From: Chloroflexota bacterium
Lineage (GTDB): Bacteria; Chloroflexota; Anaerolineae; Ardenticatenales; Ardenticatenaceae
Assembly (NCBI GenBank): GCA_003520455.1
Contig: DOUV01000127.1
Span: 1-17,245 of the forward strand
Direction: 5' to 3'
Length of the DNA: 17,245 nt
Shown here: piece after piece, positions 7,227-13,418 of the stretch
Numbering within the stretch: position 1 is the stretch's first letter
Layout of the letters: every line of letters begins with the position of its first letter
The notes under the pieces: generated by a model
The model's input: only the letters and a program-made list of their open reading frames with translations
The model's database searches: none
What the model was told of the DNA's origin: nothing
Made by a program: the position numbers and the translations under genes

Positions 7227-7916
7227 ATGAATATCTATCTCGTCTCGGGCATGCGCCACCAGATGGTGGCGTTCGGGGCGCGGCCTGAGGATGCCGTGGC
7301 TGAGGCGCTTGCCAGCGGTGAGGTCGGTGACTGGGAGATGCCGGCAGCGCGCGCGGTCGAACCGCCGGCGGGGTATGTATTGAGGCCAGCCCGGCAGACG
7401 ATTGAATTGCTGCAGGCGGCGATGGGGGAGGGCTGGGCGACGCTTCGCGGCCGGCTGGAGGGCCTGACCGACGAAGAGTTCTTCTGGGAGCCCGCCCCGG
7501 GCTGCTGGACGGTGCACCAGACAGCGGACGGCCGCTGGACCTCGGACTACGCTGAGCCAGACCCGGAGCCGCCGCCGTTCACCACCATCGGCTGGCGGCT
7601 ATTCCACGTGGCCTCCTGCAAGGTGATGTACCACGAGTACGCCTTCGGCCCGGCGAGGCTGACCTGGGATAAACTGCCGGTCCCCCATACCGCCGCCGCC
7701 GCGATTACCTGGCTGGAGGCGGGCCACGATCGGCTGCAGGCGGCGTTGGACCGCCTCAGCGACGCCGACCTGGAAGAGCTGCGGCTTACCAACTGGGGAG
7801 AGCCGTGGCCCACCTGGCGCATTTTCTGGACCATGGTCTTCCATGACGTTCATCACGGTGCCGAGATCGGCTGCCTGCGCGATCTGTACCGGGTGCTCCA
7901 TCAGTCTCGTCTCTGA
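7227..7916 (+). CDS. DinB/YfiT-like metal-binding four-helix protein
   Basis: 229 residues. The start at 7227 is supported by AGAGGAGGAAG upstream. Residues 1-50 form a small N-terminal module (MNIYLVSGMRHQMVAFGARPE) not typical of DinB proteins. From about residue 52 the DinB_2 fold is recognisable: LLQAAMGEGWATLRGRLEGLTDEEFFWEPAPGCWTV, then WRLFHVASCKVMYHEYAFG, an amphipathic helix near WLEAGHDRLQAALDRL, and FHDVHHGAEIGCLRDL near the end. H127 and the H206/H209-H210 cluster fit the three-His metal site of the family. Such proteins are thiol-transferase or hydrolase-like (bacillithiol or mycothiol S-transferase relatives) or of unknown function. The substrate is not predictable. It appears monocistronic and is followed by apparent gene debris. 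Confidence 0.85.
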   Translation: MNIYLVSGMRHQMVAFGARPEDAVAEALASGEVGDWEMPAARAVEPPAGYVLRPARQTIELLQAAMGEGWATLRGRLEGLTDEEFFWEPAPGCWTVHQTADGRWTSDYAEPDPEPPPFTTIGWRLFHVASCKVMYHEYAFGPARLTWDKLPVPHTAAAAITWLEAGHDRLQAALDRLSDADLEELRLTNWGEPWPTWRIFWTMVFHDVHHGAEIGCLRDLYRVLHQSRL

Positions 7917-7926
7917 GCGTCGAGGT

Positions 7927-7998
7927 GGGCGCTCGGGCCGCCCTTCAGGGAGCTCTTCGACCTCGGCTCCTTGCTGCTGTTCAGAGGATCAATGCGGT
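7927..7998 (+). pseudogene. Remnant of a single-domain receiver gene (3' part)
   Basis: A 19-nt stretch (7955-7973) is identical to bases 12783-12801 of the receiver gene at 12469-12870, coding FDLGSL there. On both sides the translation still follows that paralog after allowing one frameshift: GARAAL before it corresponds to GARAYL, and a downstream RGS corresponds to RGS in the intact gene. The GCGGTACG near 7992 is also echoed at the end of the intact gene. The start and core of the gene are absent. The call depends on a short alignment, so it is moderate; the intact relatives are at 12469 and 15473. Confidence 0.45.
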
Positions 7999-8214
7999 AC
8001 GCAGCACCCAAGATTCTCCTCAGTATGACAGATAGCGCCCAGGCACGTCACAAACGTAGATATAGCCGGTGATTGAAATCCGGTACGCTAGATAACGAGC
8101 GATTGAGGCTTCTCGCCGGACGCAGTCGAGTGCCAGCTCTCCTGGGAGGCGGTGTCCTGGCTTCGGTCGCCACCGATGAAGGTGTTCTGGGGGGACGTCC
8201 TGAGGCTGCGAGTC

Positions 8215-8345
8215 ATGAAATTCTCTGTCGTGGCACCCGGCTACGATGGGACGATCGGGCACAAGGGAAAGCTCGACGCGGATGTTCGTGGCGCGAGAGC
8301 GCGGCATCGCCGTGATTATGGACAGGGGCCGCATTGCTCGCGATG
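8215..8345 (+). pseudogene. Frameshifted N-terminal remnant of a HAD (Cof-type) phosphatase
   Basis: From the ATG at 8215 the translation reads MKFSVVAPGYDGTIGHKGKLDADVR, which is the opening of Cof-type HAD phosphatases (usually LDYDGTIA-DG-LD-DVR). It then loses frame. In the next frame ARERGIAVIMDRGRI follows, matching the family ARARGIAV--VTGRI segment. A few residues are missing at the junction, so a small deletion with a frameshift is likely. The nucleophile Asp of motif I is Gly (GYDGT), so even the surviving part would be inactive. The rest of the roughly 250-residue protein is absent. Confidence 0.6.
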
Positions 8346-8450
8346 GTGCGCCAGCGAGAAATTCTCCCAGACAAAGGTGACCAACGCCTGGGCGCGCCGG
8401 CTGAGCCCGCGGAACGGGCCCGGCCGGAGGAAACGAAGGAGGTGATGTGG

Positions 8451-9569
8451 ATGCACCTGGATCAAGCTGCTCTTGAAGACTATCTCTCGAGGGTGAGTGG
8501 AGCCCCGATCCAGATTGAGGGGATCAACGAGCTGGGCGGTGGCACCGGCGGGGCTGCGGCCCTCAAAGCCTTCGGCTACGGTCAACCGATGTGCATCGAC
8601 TACCGCCCGCTTGCCAGCGGGAAAGACGGCTCCGAGCCGGCTGAGATTCGGCGAGTTGTCCTGCGCCGAATCTCCCGCAACAGTTTTGGCCGCGAACGGG
8701 ATGCAGACCGCGTGGCTGAGGTTTGGCTCAATTTCCACAGCTTTAATCATCTGCCGCGCCACATTCAGGCCCAAGACATGGTCGCCCTGGTTGACGACGG
8801 CCGGCTTGAATCCGCCGGACACATTCGGGAGCTCTTGCTCTTGACGGACTACGCCCCTGGTCAGCTCTACGCCGGTGACCTGACGCGGATTCGCGACGAG
8901 GGAATGTGCACGGATCGCGATCGTGCGCGTGCCGAAGCGCTGGCGGACTACCTGGTTGGCATCCACACCGTGAAGCACGATGATCCGCTCCTCTGGCGGC
9001 GGCGACTCCGTGATCTGGTTGGCCACGGGGAGGGTATTATGGGTCTGACCGATAGCTATCCGGCCGATTTTCCGCTGACACCCGTGGAGGAGCTACGCGC
9101 AATCGAGGTGGCCGCCAATGAGTGGCGCTGGCGGCTTAAGTCGCTGACCGGCCGGTTGAGCCAGGTGCACGGCGATTTTCACCCCTTCAACGTGCTCTTT
9201 ACCGAACAGAACGAATTCACCTTGCTTGATCGCAGCCGGGGCGAATGGGGGGAACCGGCGGACGACGCGAGCTGTATGACGATCAATTATCTGTTCTTCT
9301 CTCTGCAACGATACGGCCGGCTCGCGGGGCCATTCGAGAACCTGTACACGGCCTTCTGGAGCCATTACCTCGCAGGCAGTCACGATGACGAATTGCTCAG
9401 CGTGATCCAGCCATGGTTTGCCTGGCGTACGCTGGTGCTGGCCAGCCCGCAGTGGTATCCCAGCATCCACGCCGATGTCCGTCGCAGGCTGCTCACCTTC
9501 GCCCGGCGGGTGATGGCCTCGCGTCGTTTTGAGTGGCGCCAAATCAATGACTATCTCGAGGCAGCGTGA
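8451..9569 (+). CDS. APH-like phosphotransferase
   Basis: 372-residue cytoplasmic protein of the aminoglycoside/choline kinase-like superfamily. The catalytic loop HGDFHPFNVLF is at residues 240-250, with D242 the expected catalytic base and N247 a metal ligand. The second metal Asp is D260 in LLDRSRGEWGEPADD. The N-lobe is less canonical: a GGGTGG near residue 25 resembles a nucleotide loop. The start at 8451 is set by AAGGAGGTG with 8-nt spacing; an in-frame ATG at 8445 is too close to it. It overlaps the next gene by four bases (GTGA), which suggests translational coupling. In M. tuberculosis, Rv2004c fuses an APH-like domain to a P-loop kinase domain; here the equivalents are adjacent genes. 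The substrate is unknown, and a drug-resistance role is not implied. Confidence 0.85.
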   Translation: MHLDQAALEDYLSRVSGAPIQIEGINELGGGTGGAAALKAFGYGQPMCIDYRPLASGKDGSEPAEIRRVVLRRISRNSFGRERDADRVAEVWLNFHSFNHLPRHIQAQDMVALVDDGRLESAGHIRELLLLTDYAPGQLYAGDLTRIRDEGMCTDRDRARAEALADYLVGIHTVKHDDPLLWRRRLRDLVGHGEGIMGLTDSYPADFPLTPVEELRAIEVAANEWRWRLKSLTGRLSQVHGDFHPFNVLFTEQNEFTLLDRSRGEWGEPADDASCMTINYLFFSLQRYGRLAGPFENLYTAFWSHYLAGSHDDELLSVIQPWFAWRTLVLASPQWYPSIHADVRRRLLTFARRVMASRRFEWRQINDYLEAA

Positions 9570-10135
9570 CGGCGGCGCAGGGAAGGCCCGGCTTCGCGGT
9601 GTGGCTGACCGGGCTGCCGGCCTCGGGGAAGTCGTCGCTGGCGCAGGAGATGCAGCGCCTGCTCGCCCAGCGAGGCGTCGTGGCCCTCATTCTGGATTCC
9701 GACGTCCTGCGGGGGGTCCTGACTCCGCACCCGAGCTACACTGAGAGCGAGCGGGAGTGGTTCTACGGCGTCATAGCTTTTCTGGCGGTCTGGGTGACGC
9801 GCGGCGGTGTGAACGTGTTGATCGCGGCGACGGCTCACAGGCGTGCCTACCGCGACCGCACCCGTGCCCAGATCGAACGCTTCGCCGAAGTGTACGTGTG
9901 CTGCCCCCTCGATATCTGCCAGGAGCGCGACCCGAAAGGTATCTACACTCTGGCGAGAACCGGCCGGGCGGCGACCGTGCCGGGTGTGGGGGTGGCCTAC
10001 GAACGGCCCCTGGCATCCGAAGCGGTCGTGGATACGGGCAGGCTTGCCCCCGCTGAGGCCGCCGTTTCGGTCTTGGAACAATTGCACACCTTGCTGCAGG
10101 CATCGAAAGGAGACGAGTATGTCGTTCATCAGTGA
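9566..10135 (+). CDS. Adenylylsulfate-kinase-like P-loop kinase
   Basis: 189 residues, with a GTG start in a GTGA overlap with the preceding stop. The Walker A motif is GLPASGKSS (residues 16-24). DSDVLRG (44-50) stands where APS kinase has DGDNVR. GGVNVLIAATAHRRAYRDRTR replaces the APS-kinase V-V-A-I-P-R--R strand. VYVCCPLDICQERDPKGIY matches the C-terminal W-D-C-D-KG region of APS kinase (CysC). The P-loop and Asp pair are conserved, so ATP-dependent phosphotransfer is likely. The substituted DGDN and lack of neighbouring sulfate-assimilation genes make true APS kinase activity uncertain. It overlaps the baeRF gene by 17 bp in an operon. Confidence 0.82.
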   Translation: MTAAQGRPGFAVWLTGLPASGKSSLAQEMQRLLAQRGVVALILDSDVLRGVLTPHPSYTESEREWFYGVIAFLAVWVTRGGVNVLIAATAHRRAYRDRTRAQIERFAEVYVCCPLDICQERDPKGIYTLARTGRAATVPGVGVAYERPLASEAVVDTGRLAPAEAAVSVLEQLHTLLQASKGDEYVVHQ

Positions 10136-11270
10136 GAGTGATCTGCGCGTACTCCTGGAGGCCTCGAAAGGCCCCTGTGTCTCGATCTTTCTGCCAACCC
10201 ACCGTGCCGGACCGGAGACTCTGGAGGATCGGATCCGGCTCAAGAATCTCCTTGACGAGGCCGAGGAGCGCCTGATCGCCAGCGGTCTTCGGCGGCCGGA
10301 GGCGGAGAACGTGCTGGAACCGGCCCGGCACCTCAGCGCGGAAGGGATTTTTCGGGAGCATCCCTGCGATGGACTGGCGATTTTTCTCTCGCCAGCGCTG
10401 TTTCGTGCCTTCTGCCTTCCGCTCCAGTTCGCGGAGTTGGTTGTCGTTAGCGACCGTTTCCACCTCAAAGCGCTGTTTCCGCTCCTCACCGGCGACGGGC
10501 GATTCTACGTGCTCGCCCTCAGCCAAAACGACGTCAGGTTGCTCCTGTGCACACGTTACAGCGTCAAGGAGATCGAGTTGAAGGGCGTTCCGAAGAGCAT
10601 GGAGGAGGCTCTGCAATACGACAACCTCCAGCAACAGCTCCGGTTCCGGCCGGATCGAGCCGGGGGCACGGGTGTGAGGACGGCGATCTGGTATGGTCAG
10701 GGGGAGGAACAGGACAACACTAAAGACTATCTCCTCACCTACTGTCGCCGGATTGATGAGGGATTGCACGCACTACTGCGGGACGAACAGGTGCCTCTGG
10801 TGCTGGCAGGGGTTGAGTACCTGCTCCCAATCTACCGGGAGGCCAATACCTATCTATCCCTGGTGGACGCTGGGATCCCGGGCAACCCCGATCGCCTGAG
10901 TGCGGCCGAATTGCACGAGCGCGCTTGGGCCGTGATGCAGCCAATCTTCGAGAAGGCGCGGGAGGATGCCGCCGACAGATACGGAGCATTGGCCGGCACC
11001 GGGTTGACGTCTGACGAGCTCGAAGCAATTCTGCCGGCCGCCTTTGCAGGCCGAGTCGACTCACTCTTCGTTGCCGTCGGCCACCAGCGATGGGGCAGAT
11101 TCGATCCGGATACCGAGACAGTACACGTCCACCCGGAGCCAGAGCCCGGCGATGAGGATCTCCTGGATCGCGCCGCCATCCAAACACTGTTGCACGACGG
11201 GGAGGTCTACGCCCTCAACGAGCAAACATTGCCCTGTGATAGCTTGATCGCTGCGGTGTTCCGTTACTGA
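10119..11270 (+). CDS. baeRF-family protein (bacterial relative of archaeo-eukaryotic eRF1)
   Basis: 383 residues. The start at 10119 is supported by AAAGGAG and lies inside the preceding gene. Features are an N-terminal domain opening SESDLRVLLEASKGPCVSIFLPTHRAG; a middle domain with GRFYVLALSQNDVRLLLC; and a C-terminal domain with VPLVLAGVEYLLPIYREANTY, then GRVDSLFVAVGHQRWGRFD, ending in the NEQTLPCDSLIAAVFRY strand. This is the pattern of the baeRF (eRF1-like) proteins, often encoded near stress genes, with a suggested ribosome-associated or hibernation-like role that is not settled. The eRF1 GGQ tripeptide is not seen, so peptide release is not claimed. It is the third gene of the operon; the M. 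tuberculosis dormancy gene Rv2629 belongs to the same broad family. Confidence 0.8.
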   Translation: MSFISESDLRVLLEASKGPCVSIFLPTHRAGPETLEDRIRLKNLLDEAEERLIASGLRRPEAENVLEPARHLSAEGIFREHPCDGLAIFLSPALFRAFCLPLQFAELVVVSDRFHLKALFPLLTGDGRFYVLALSQNDVRLLLCTRYSVKEIELKGVPKSMEEALQYDNLQQQLRFRPDRAGGTGVRTAIWYGQGEEQDNTKDYLLTYCRRIDEGLHALLRDEQVPLVLAGVEYLLPIYREANTYLSLVDAGIPGNPDRLSAAELHERAWAVMQPIFEKAREDAADRYGALAGTGLTSDELEAILPAAFAGRVDSLFVAVGHQRWGRFDPDTETVHVHPEPEPGDEDLLDRAAIQTLLHDGEVYALNEQTLPCDSLIAAVFRY

Positions 11271-11284
11271 CCAGCAGTGACGGC

Positions 11285-11320
11285 GGGGCGCGGCGTTGGC
11301 TGAATGGCCGGTCGCGCCCC
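11285..11320. terminator. Hairpin after the phosphotransferase operon
   Basis: GGGGCGCG (11285-11292) pairs with CGCGCCCC (11313-11320) across 20 nt, starting 14 nt after the baeRF stop. An alternative pairing, GCCGGT (11307-11312) with ACCGGC (11335-11340), would compete. No T-tract follows. Termination is inferred from position. Confidence 0.35.
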
Positions 11321-11350
11321 ACGCTTCACCGCCAACCGGCGGAATCTGAT

Positions 11351-12230
11351 ATGGACGCGCGAAGTATCAATCTCGAGCATTACTGGAGCCAGCCCGCGGC
11401 CCTCCTCCTGGCGACGCTCTCAAGCTCTCCGGATGGGTTGAGCTCGGCCGAGGCGCGGGAACGGCTTGGACAGGTTGGGCCGAACACCCTCGACGCGCGG
11501 GAGCAGGCCACGGCCCTGCAACTCTTCCTCAGACAATTCCACAGTTCGATCATCCTCATCCTACTCTTCGCCACGGGCGTCTCAGCCGTTCTAAAAGATT
11601 GGGGCGATGCGCTCATCATCCTCGTCATCGGGAGCGCTGTTCTGAGCTTCATCCAGGAATATCGCGCCAACTCGATGGCCGAGCAGCTTCGTGCCCGAGT
11701 GACGATCAAGGCGACGGTGCTGCGCAACGGCCAGGCGCAGTCTATCCCCGCCGAAGAGGTCGTCCCCGGCGACGTGGTGTTGCTCTCGGCCGGCAGCCTG
11801 GTACCGGCGGACGGCATCGTCAGTGGGGTGTGCAGGGGTTTCGCGTGTTGGGGGTCGCGGTCAAGTCGATCCCGGCGCCTGCGGAGCGAGAGGAGTGTGC
11901 CGGCTACAAACGGGCCGACGAGTATGACCTGACCTTTGTTGGCTTCCTGCTCTTCTGCGACCCTCCGAAAACGGGCGTGCGGGATACTATCGCCGATCTG
12001 GCCGAATTCGGGGTGCAACTCAAGATCATTACCGGTGACAACCGGCTCGTCGCTCAGCACATTGCCCAGACCATCGGTCTGGTGGATCGCTTCCGAGCGC
12101 TGCGCTCGAACGCCATTTCGCGGGCCGGTCGTGTCAGGTATCACCGGCGGACGGGCTCAGATGTGAGTGGAGCGTCGGAGGTGTGTCAGTGGCCGGGCAT
12201 GGGAAATCCTGCCACTCGGCGTTGGAGGGA
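11351..12230 (+). pseudogene. mgtA: Mg2+-type P-type ATPase pseudogene with internal deletion
   Basis: The first 158 residues (11351 to about 11826) are a typical P-type ATPase N-terminus: HYWSQPAALLLATLSSSPDGLSS, GPNTL, the first membrane pair, and the actuator-domain start AEQLRARVTIKATVLRNGQ ending VVPGDVVLLSAG-LVPADGIV. The frame then shifts, and from about 11830 the next frame continues with VQGFRVLGVAVKSI, DLTFVGFLLFCDPPKTGV, and LKIITGDNRLVAQHIAQTIGL (the P-domain of MgtA-like ATPases). Roughly 300 residues between these, including the TGES loop and the phosphorylation DKTGT motif, are missing. After about 12090 the reading becomes meaningless and the GDGxNDAPA hinge and C-terminal membrane helices are absent. 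It cannot encode an active pump. It sits 80 bp after the baeRF gene and may once have shared its transcript. Confidence 0.85.
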
Positions 12231-12231
12231 G

Positions 12232-12319
12232 TGACAAATGTCATGATTCGGTCCATGATGGCTTTTATAAATCCTACCCTAAAGGCAGTCGTCCCTTTAC
12301 ACATATATGACAAAGATCA
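12232..12319. promoter_or_regulatory. AT-rich regulatory region with two TGAC-N4-(G/A)TCA sites
   Basis: TGACAAATGTCA (12232-12243) and TGACAAAGATCA (12308-12319) are FNR/CRP-like inverted repeats. The region between them is clearly AT-richer than its surroundings. The 12232 site shares GAGTGACAAA with the site at 3162. Possible promoter elements are TTTACA (12296-12301) with CACTAT (12318-12323), spacing 16, which is weak. The region lies 150-240 bp upstream of the receiver gene at 12469, the likely target. Confidence 0.4.
12280..12299. promoter_or_regulatory. 20-bp inverted repeat TAAAGG-N8-CCTTTA
   Basis: Perfect 6-bp arms (12280-12285 and 12294-12299) with an 8-nt spacer, directly overlapping the TTTACA -35-like hexamer at 12296-12301. 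Its overall length is that of a response-regulator box, but it does not match the DosR consensus. A regulator binding here would be expected to affect the downstream receiver gene. Confidence 0.3.
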
Positions 12320-12468
12320 CTATTGATTCACGGTGGAGCTTGCTATTGTTGACCACTACAACACCCAATGCCAGCCCGCCAGGGCTCGACGTCTGTCGGC
12401 CCCGGTAAGCCGGGCTCGGTCAGGCAGTGCCACTGCATCGCCGAAGGCGGCATTTTGAGGAGGCACCG

Positions 12469-12870
12469 GTGGACCCGCGCCGCCTATTGTTGGTAGACCC
12501 CCATCCCCACGTTCGTCGTGCCCTCAGGGCCCGGCTCGCCCAGGTCCCTGGAATCAATGTTGCCGGGGAGACCGGTGAGGCCGATGAGGCCCTGCGCATG
12601 GCAGTTCACCTCCGGCCAGATTTCGTCGTGCTTGAGCCCAAGCATCTCGATGCCATCAGGTTGGTTCGCCACCTGTGTGAGGTGATCCCCGAGAGTTGCA
12701 TCGTCGTCTACACCTCGTACCCCGATCTCTGGGAGGAAGAAGCGCTCCTCGGCGCGGGTGCAAGAGCGTATCTTGTGAAGACCTTCGACCTCGGCTCCTT
12801 GTCGCGTTGGTTGCGAGGATCGGTCCTGCCCGAAGCGGGCGGGAACTGCGGCGGTACGTTCCTTTTCTGA
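12469..12870 (+). CDS. Single-domain receiver, non-canonical (Glu at the phospho site)
   Basis: 133 residues with a GTG start at 12469, five bases after GAGGAGG. The receiver fold is complete and has no output domain: LLLVDPHPHVRRAL, GINVAGETGEADEALRMAVHLRPDFVVLEPK, IVVYTSYPD, GARAYLVK. Aligned with NarL-type receivers, the phospho-acceptor Asp is E56 (VLEPKHL for LMDIRMP), and the usual second acidic-pocket residue is P11 (VDPHP for VDDHP). T82 and K104 are kept. The loop after E56 is two residues shorter than usual. Such a receiver would not be phosphorylated in the usual way; Glu can mimic phosphorylation, so a constitutive or adaptor role is plausible. It is a close paralog of the receiver at 15473, sharing VYTSYPDL and EALLGAGA. 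Confidence 0.85.
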   Translation: MDPRRLLLVDPHPHVRRALRARLAQVPGINVAGETGEADEALRMAVHLRPDFVVLEPKHLDAIRLVRHLCEVIPESCIVVYTSYPDLWEEEALLGAGARAYLVKTFDLGSLSRWLRGSVLPEAGGNCGGTFLF

Positions 12871-12947
12871 CCCTGAGGTCGCGCGGGGGCGCGCCTCCGG
12901 CCACGTTGTCTCTTGACGGCTGGCCGGCCGGGTGAACAAGATCGGTC

Positions 12948-13042
12948 TAAGGCGCCGGTCAAGGAGCCAGCCTTCCGAAGTCTTCCGGGGCTTCGGCAAG
13001 CTCCGGTCACGTGCCTCCGGTGACGACGTGACCGGTTTCGAG
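12948..13042 (+). repeat. Palindromic intergenic element, copy 4 (diverged)
   Basis: The most diverged copy. The left terminus at 12948-12968 begins TAAGGCGCCGGTCAAGG and the right at 13022-13042. The inner hairpin (12970-12980 and 12991-13001) has two mismatches. It starts 78 bp after the receiver stop codon and ends 28 bp before the intrinsic terminator. The orientation is as in copies 1 and 3. Confidence 0.75.
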
Positions 13043-13070
13043 CGGGATTGACTCAACGGGCGAAGATGAG

Positions 13071-13100
13071 GGGCGCTGGCGATGAGCCGGCGCCCTTTTT
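13071..13100 (+). terminator. Rho-independent terminator
   Basis: GGGCGCTGGC (13071-13080) pairs with GCCGGCGCCC (13086-13095), one G-T wobble, around the loop GATGA, and is followed immediately by TTTTT. It is the only hairpin in the window with a proper T-tract. It would end transcripts reading from the receiver gene and so separates it from the histidine kinase gene. Confidence 0.85.
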
Positions 13101-13175
13101 CTCTGTCTCGGTTCCATCCACTCCCGTCGTGCGGCTCCCATCTGAACCGTCAGCCGAACCCATTGTGGTCGATCT

Positions 13176-13190
13176 CACGAACGGTTCGTG
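13176..13190. promoter_or_regulatory. 15-bp palindrome, candidate operator
   Basis: CACGAACGGTTCGTG consists of 7-bp perfect arms around one G. It lies about 60 bp upstream of the possible -35 element of the kinase gene, a position suited to an activator. The regulator is unknown. Confidence 0.4.
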
Positions 13191-13236
13191 GCTCACCAGA
13201 GGGCGATGACGGTCAACTCTAAGGCCTCCACCCACC

Positions 13237-13265
13237 TTGCGCTCGGAAGCGGTTGCCCCTATCAT
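13237..13265 (+). promoter_or_regulatory. Possible sigma-70-type promoter of the kinase gene
   Basis: TTGCGC (13237-13242) and TATCAT (13260-13265) are separated by 17 bp. The -10 matches 5 of 6 consensus bases, the -35 only 3. It follows the terminator at 13071 and precedes the kinase start at 13419, which supports the shorter kinase start. Confidence 0.35.
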
Positions 13266-13418
13266 ATAGAAAGATGCCTGAAGGGAACGCCGCTCGCATG
13301 CGAAGCAGGCGGCGCCCGGTGCGGGCCGGCCGGGCATTGTGGCGCCGGGAGCAGCAGTGGGCTGCCAGTGGGTGCCAGCGTTGTGGCCAAACCCCACGAC
13401 CCCCACGGAGTCAGGAAC

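Larger units (their letters stand above)
7917..8450. other. Gap with apparent gene remnants
   Basis: 534 bp without an intact gene, between the DinB gene and the phosphotransferase operon. It carries a likely receiver-domain remnant (7927-7998) and a likely HAD phosphatase N-terminal remnant (8215-8345). The rest shows nothing recognisable. Confidence 0.55.
12871..13418. other. Gap between the receiver and kinase genes
   Basis: 548 bp with no gene. It contains element copy 4 (12948-13042), an intrinsic terminator (13071-13100), a 15-bp palindrome (13176-13190) and a possible promoter (13237-13265). The in-frame extension of the kinase ORF to 13188 is not considered coding. Confidence 0.6.

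Noticed and set aside
9551..10489. 312-residue minus-strand ORF
   Set aside because: Antisense to the P-loop kinase and baeRF genes, low-complexity composition, no signals.
12469..12870. Full LuxR-type response regulator
   Set aside because: The reading frame stops 30 residues after the conserved Lys; no helix-turn-helix follows in any frame nearby.
20..13042. Integron attC sites or CRISPR repeats as an explanation for the palindromes
   Set aside because: No GTTRRRY/RYYYAAC core pair at the ends and no integrase in view; only four dispersed copies in both orientations with no regular spacers, so not CRISPR.
13188..13418. Longer kinase start at 13188
   Set aside because: The extra 77 residues look random; the ATG at 13419 has a ribosome-binding site and begins just before the first membrane helix, after a possible promoter at 13237.
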